Positions 59,501 to 64,000 of a stretch of DNA of 64,000 nucleotides are shown here, in pieces (position 1 is the stretch's first letter; each line of letters starts with the position of its first letter). Origin of the DNA: Histoplasma ohiense (taxonomy: Eukaryota; Ascomycota; Eurotiomycetes; Onygenales; Ajellomycetaceae). Under the pieces are notes generated by a model. That model did no database searches, was not told the DNA's origin, and saw only the letters and a list, made by a program, of their open reading frames with translations. Made by a program: the position numbers and the translations under genes. The DNA is taken from positions 3,539,001 through 3,603,000 of the forward strand of contig JAEVHH010000005.1 in NCBI GenBank assembly GCA_017607445.1, read 5' to 3'.

Positions 59501-59858
59501 TATGCTCAAGGATATGAGGCACGCCAGTTGCGTCCGGAGGATTGGTTTTGAACCCAATGCCAAAGACATTATTTTTGTCATCTCTAGCCACATGGAGATA
59601 CTCTGCCTCTGTTTTATCGTGTTTCAATAGAACCGCAGTCAAATGCAGCTCCGGAACATGCTTCTTCTGCTGGACGGTGAACCCGTGTAGTTTTTCGTCC
59701 ACTGCAGGATAGCTATCTAGCTGTGTGACGGTAGAAGCTAGTCTCCGATTCTTCCCAAGCAAGTACCCACGATTCACGTTATTGCGCAGGGAGGAAAAAG
59801 CCGGAGATCTCGTCGAAAAGGACCGGTATTTCAACAGCGTGTTGGTTGATCGAAGCAT
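56599..59858 (-). CDS. CYM1: mitochondrial presequence protease Cym1/PreP (M16C metallopeptidase)
   Basis: Exons complement(56599-59410, 59479-59858), 1063 aa, phase 2 join through GTAAGG and ATTTAG. The start [21 protein letters not shown] is a good mitochondrial presequence; the frame opens upstream only through non-ATG codons. The inverted zinc motif is His115-xx-Glu118-His119 ([24 protein letters not shown]). The distal Glu region is [11 protein letters not shown]. The C-terminal half carries the substrate-binding region [25 protein letters not shown] typical of M16. A long helical linker near residues 500-560 separates the halves. PreP degrades cleaved presequences and other short peptides in the matrix. 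Length fits fungal Cym1 (about 1000-1070 aa). Confidence 0.94.
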
Positions 59859-60676
59859 ATTGACGGGAGGAAAGTTGGCGGCGAGAAAAGCTACCCTAGA
59901 ATGCAAATACCGGAAACACGTTTTAGTTCCTAGACACCATTTGCCAATTATAACTGATCCATTAAATGAGCGGACAGAGTCGATATGTATATATATAACA
60001 GCTCAACGAGAGCTATGCCGTCAGATCAAGAATCGGTCGAACGCTATGAACCAGTTTTCTGGTTACGGCGCAAACTGAGATGAGAACTTTTCGGCTAGTA
60101 AGGGACAGCTGCTCTGTTTTCTTTGAGAAGCGGTATGACTGAGGAAAAGAAAACAGCACAAGAGCAACCCTCAAAGTAAGCTGGGACAGTCGGAGAGAAT
60201 ATAATTTTCATGTCGCTTGCCGAGGCGTAGTCCAGCAGTTAGCCACAAGCTTGGCCCGGCTAGGACTAGCGTTGTTTGGCTGGTGTGGCTTCTCCCCTCT
60301 ACGTCTTGAGCCTGAACTCGACCGGTTTGACTCTGCCCCGTCAATCCCTCCAAACGGCATGAAACAGCCTCCTCGCTGGTCTCGTCTTCACGCCCGGGAA
60401 TTTCGGAACTAGATATCGAGGCCTTCTCCTGTCACATGTTGGTGCTACGACTTGCTCCTGTCTCTTTCATACGTCTCCGTTCCGCGCTGTGTCTCTAGAG
60501 AACGTTTGGTGTTGGTATTGAAAAATTCGCAGGGTCTGCCTCGGGTTCCGAGCACGAGACTTTGGACATCTTCCATTCGTTGACTGTGTTGGGCTGGAGG
60601 TTGAGAAGCAGTTCTACGGGCTAATCCCCTGGAAACTGCGAGGGCATCGTTGGGTTGATTGCGCAGTGGGCTAGCT
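59859..60676. promoter_or_regulatory. divergent promoter region of CYM1 and the taxilin gene
   Basis: An 818-bp gap between divergent starts. It has no gene; a short frame at 60171-60353 is biased. No clear TATA element. Confidence 0.4.
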
Positions 60677-62518
60677 ATGGCAGCAGCTGCTTCGCATATT
60701 TATCTAGGTCACAACAACTCTAGTGCCCACACTGTTTCCTCCCGTACAAACCATTCGAACATCGTAAATAGACACCCAGATAGCCCAGTTTCGTCAACTC
60801 ATTCGGTATCCGCCCACCCAGCAATGGCCCCAACCGCTATGGCAAAGAAGGCCAAGGGAAAGAAGCCCGCGGATCCCAGCGAAACATCAAAGCTCTTGGC
60901 AGCCAAAATATCTCAACTCGAGCAAGATGCGGCGGGAGAAAAGGACCAGGAGGCTGAAATTGGTATGTTATTCTAAAGGACTACTCTACCGTAATCGTGT
61001 ATTTTTTTTTTATTTTTCCTGGCGTCTACAGCGCCCTCTTCGGGTAGACAGAATCCCTGAAAACAACTTATAGCTTACATATATGTGTTGCTCTATAGAG
61101 CGAGAAGTTAAAAAAGCTACTCGTGACTTAAATCAGCTCTTGAACAATATAGAATCGCCCATGACACGCCTTGAGACTGTCCATAAAAAGTACACTGAAC
61201 TACTTGCCGATATGAAAAAGCTGGATCGAGATTATGCGAAGAGCAAGAAAAGGGCTGATCAGCTACAGAAGGACCAAGATAAGGGAAAATCTGAGCTGAA
61301 CAAAACTGCTACCATGAAGGACAAACTTGAAAAGCTGTGTCGAGAACTGACGAAGGAGAATAAAAAAGTCAAGGTGTGTTTGTGGGACCTATTATTTCCG
61401 AAAAAAAAAAAATATACGACATATCTGATGGGATGAATTATGGGTATAGGATGAAAACAAAAGACTTGAAGAGATAGAGAAGAAAGCTCGTGGGGTCGTG
61501 AACGCACGACTCGACTCCCTACTCTTTGACATTCAGGACTTCGTTACAGCACGGGGTGATGCTCGTGGAGAAAAAGCGGATATCGATTTGGACGACGCGT
61601 AAGTCTAGCAAATTTTCCGTCACTAGCGATTCTCGTGCACATTTTTAACGGTTATTCCTCAAGTCTTCGTGCGAAAATCAAGACCATTGGCGAAAAGTTT
61701 GAAGCGCGGGAACTGCATTATAAAGCTCTCCTCCGCAGTAAGGATGCGGAAATCCAAAGCTTAACTGCCAAATACGAAGAACAAAGGCGTGGGGCAGAAA
61801 GCGAAGCGCACAGATGCCGTGCTTTGAGTAGCCAAGTCTCGACGTTTTCACAAACTGAAGCTGAGTTAAGAAGCCAACTCAACATCTATGTCGAAAAATT
61901 CAAACAAGTGAGCTTATCCTGAAGTCTTCCTGTCTGGTGTACTTATGTGGTATTTAATAACAAACCAAATAGGTTGAAGATACGCTAAATAATAGCAACG
62001 AACTGTTTTTAACCTTCCGCAAAGAAATGGAGGAAATGGCAAAGAAGACCAAGCGACTGGAAAAAGAAAACATGACACTAACTCGGAAACATGAACAGAC
62101 GAACCGTAACATTTTAGAGATGGCGGAAGAACGAACTCGAAATAACGAAGAGCTCGAAAGATGGCGCAAAAAGAGCAACAACCTTGAAGCTCTCTGTCGA
62201 CGTATGCAAGAGCAGGGAAGAGGCCAAGCCCTTGCCGGTGAGCTTGATGCGGTAGATGATGAAGGAACAGAAAGTGAATACGATGATGAATATGAAGATG
62301 AAGAGGACGATGAAAACTCTAGTGACGAGGGAGTATACGAGGAGCATCATCATCACCACCATCACCACCACCACCAGCATAATGGGGAACATCAAAATTC
62401 ACCAGCGATAAACCGAGCTCCGGACGGCAAACCCTTTTTTGGACCACCACCACCACCAGCACTTGTGGAGACAAAACCTAATGGGCATCGTGGTGTTGTA
62501 AATGGGTACAGGCATTAG
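60677..62518 (+). CDS. taxilin-family coiled-coil protein
   Basis: Exons 60677-60962, 61099-61373, 61450-61598, 61664-61907 and 61973-62518, 499 aa, all five in phase. After a Ser/His-rich N-terminus of about 70 residues the protein is one long coiled coil. It contains the taxilin landmarks KLEKLCRELTKENKKVKDENKRLEE (split by intron 2), IKTIGEKFEARELHYKALLRSKDAEIQ, FKQVEDTLNNSNELFLTFRKEMEEMAKKTKRLEKEN and NLEALCRRMQEQGR. Taxilins bind syntaxin-type SNAREs and nascent-chain complexes in animals; the fungal role is little known. The C-terminus is unusual: an acidic DDEYEDEEDDENSSDE block, then about ten consecutive histidines, then a proline run. Poly-A runs follow the stop. Confidence 0.92.
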
Positions 62519-63271
62519 AGGGATGAAACAAATCACAACTCACAAAAAAAAAAAAAAAAAGAAAAAAAAATCGATGAAAAAAAGGAAAAAGAAAAACAAA
62601 ACCCCAGAAAACCAGAAATATAACAAGGAGAGGTAGCAGAAACGGTATCTATCTATCCTACCGCACTGTTACTATTCAATCAAGGATTACTTGTTTCTAT
62701 ACAGGTTGAAATGGCAATTAACTGGTTGGATAACTTTTCGGTATTTTCTTAGTGATACGGCGGGTGTTTCCTATTTCTGTTACTCCCGCCGCCTCATCTC
62801 TGTACTGCCTTTGCTTCTGTTTCTTTTACTTGTTAGAGTTACGTCTTGTCGGTTGTTTGTTCCTGTTTCCTCCCCATATTTATTCAATGCCACTTTCGTG
62901 TACTACGACCATGACTGTCAGATACACGGTATAGATGAGAATTTTTCAATGATTCCTGCCAATGATATATTTAGCGATAACCAAAATGTCAGCAGCTTTG
63001 GTTTAAAATCCAAGGCGTGTATATGGCAGTATCTTCGAAGAATCTAGCTCGAGTCGGATATTGCTTTGAGTTCCTGGCAAAGTAGAGAGCATATCAAGCA
63101 TCCTGGTCGCCGAACATGTCTCCTCCGTCAGCCATACCTCTCTATATAATCTGATGAAAGAATGAACCTCTTTCCATCATAATTAAACTGACACAGACGA
63201 GACTAAAAATATTTATATACAGTGTCAAACAAACCTAGACTACATACCAAATCGTAAACCCCAGATGACAA
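62519..63271. other. intergenic, convergent 3' ends
   Basis: A-rich run at 62544-62600 after taxilin, then T-rich sequence. Plus-strand frames at 62691-63047 are composition-driven. No gene seen. Confidence 0.45.
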
Positions 63272-64000
63272 TCACAACTTACTTCCCTCCTTCAAGTATC
63301 CATGCCCTACCTTCAACATATGCACCGCCTCCTTAACCATTTCCTCCACAATCTGCCCTGCAGGCTTAATATCCTTCACAACAGCTGCAACATGCCCCAT
63401 CAAAAACGGAATATCAACATCCTTCCCCTCGTCAAAGTCTTTCGTAATAGGCACCACCCCCGCATCCGTGAGCCTCTTAATTTCCTCCGGCCTCGCATGC
63501 CACGCCTTTATATAGTCATTCGGCAACACCCGCAGTGGCCGCCCAGACACAACAAGCGTGGTAACCGTATCGCCAAACCCAGCATCCACTACCGCCTCCT
63601 TATGCATCCGGCTGGCCCCGCTCTCCTCCGACGCCACAAAGCGCGTACCAACCCACACCCCGGAAGCACCCAGCATCAGCGACGCAGCCAGACTGCGCCC
63701 GTCACTGACGCCGCCAGCAGCAACAACCAGTGCGGGCTGCCCAGTCAGCGGGCTCTTGTGCTTGCGCGCTACGTCCACGACCGCGGGGATCAGGACGGAG
63801 AAAGGCACGTCTCCGGTATGGCCACCGCCCTCACCGCCCTGCGCGCACACAATATCCACCCCGGCCGCCAGCGCCTTCTCCGCATGCTTGGGCGCGCCGA
63901 CCATATTCATAACCAAGATGCCCGCCTCGTGCAGTCGCTTGATAGTGTGTGCCGGCGGCACGCCGACGGCAGAGACAAACAACTTCGCCCCATGTTTAAT
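63272..64000 (-). CDS. nitronate monooxygenase (2-nitropropane dioxygenase family), 3' part
   Basis: The frame is open to the window edge, so the N-terminus is missing; 242 codons plus stop are visible. The sequence shows IKHGAKLFVSAVGVPPAHTIKRL, GVDIVCAQGGEGGGHTGDVPF, LVVAAGGVSDGRSLAASLMLGASGVWVGTRFVASEE and the C-terminal YIKAWHARPEEIKRL. The GGEGGGHTG stretch and the AAGGVSDG...GAxGVWVGTRF phosphate-binding half are typical of FMN TIM-barrel nitronate monooxygenases, which oxidise alkyl nitronates (including propionate 3-nitronate) with O2. The extended C-terminal part (DFDEGKDVDIPFLMGHVAAVV) matches the fungal subgroup. Confidence 0.9.
   Translation of the reverse strand: MKHGAKLFVSAVGVPPAHTIKRLHEAGILVMNMVGAPKHAEKALAAGVDIVCAQGGEGGGHTGDVPFSVLIPAVVDVARKHKSPLTGQPALVVAAGGVSDGRSLAASLMLGASGVWVGTRFVASEESGASRMHKEAVVDAGFGDTVTTLVVSGRPLRVLPNDYIKAWHARPEEIKRLTDAGVVPITKDFDEGKDVDIPFLMGHVAAVVKDIKPAGQIVEEMVKEAVHMLKVGHGYLKEGSKL

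Overview
This window looks like chromosomal DNA of a filamentous ascomycete. The genes carry short introns (about 50-110 nt) with GTRNGT donors, CTAAC-like branch sites and YAG acceptors, and intergenic DNA is AT-rich. Protein content (Mps1 kinase, Nsa2, Cym1, taxilin, a Zrc1-type zinc transporter, a Ted1/Cdc1-type phosphoesterase, secreted tyrosinase, a Dal81/TamA-like regulator) is typical of Eurotiomycetes. Decayed protein-kinase copies, APH-like kinases and degenerate Copia DNA suggest an Onygenales-like genome, but that placement is inference. No rRNA or CRISPR was seen. A tRNA was looked for only by eye.

Layout. 0.7-4.2 kb: a two-exon coiled-coil protein, a fumarylacetoacetate-hydrolase-family enzyme (minus strand) and a small divergent gene. 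5.9-8.0 kb: an unusual trypsin-like (PA-clan) protease with no signal peptide. 8.3-10.5 kb: a frameshifted hypothetical gene and a decayed protein kinase. 10.5-12 kb: repeat DNA, including a candidate inverted-repeat element and degenerate GATATC-rich sequence. 12-23.6 kb: a dense housekeeping block with a PWI/SR splicing protein, Mps1, mitochondrial bL21m, Nsa2 and the Dal81-like regulator. 25.7-28.1 kb: a seven-exon tyrosinase. 28-32.8 kb: gene-poor. 32.8-41.6 kb: a hotdog thioesterase, the Ted1/Cdc1-like phosphoesterase, a possible decayed gene and the zinc transporter. 41.6-54.2 kb: a second low-density region with an APH-family kinase, an interstitial TTAGGG-like tract, a DUF202 membrane protein and a truncated Copia retrotransposon whose LTR carries a nested Tc1/mariner-type MITE. 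54.2-64 kb: a methyltransferase, Cym1, taxilin and the 3' part of a nitronate monooxygenase.

The genes do not form an operon or an obvious metabolic cluster. Several pairs share divergent promoters: the FAH-family gene with the 108-aa gene, bL21m with NSA2, and CYM1 with taxilin. All exon joins were deduced by eye from splice signals, phase and family conservation. Most close exactly in frame.
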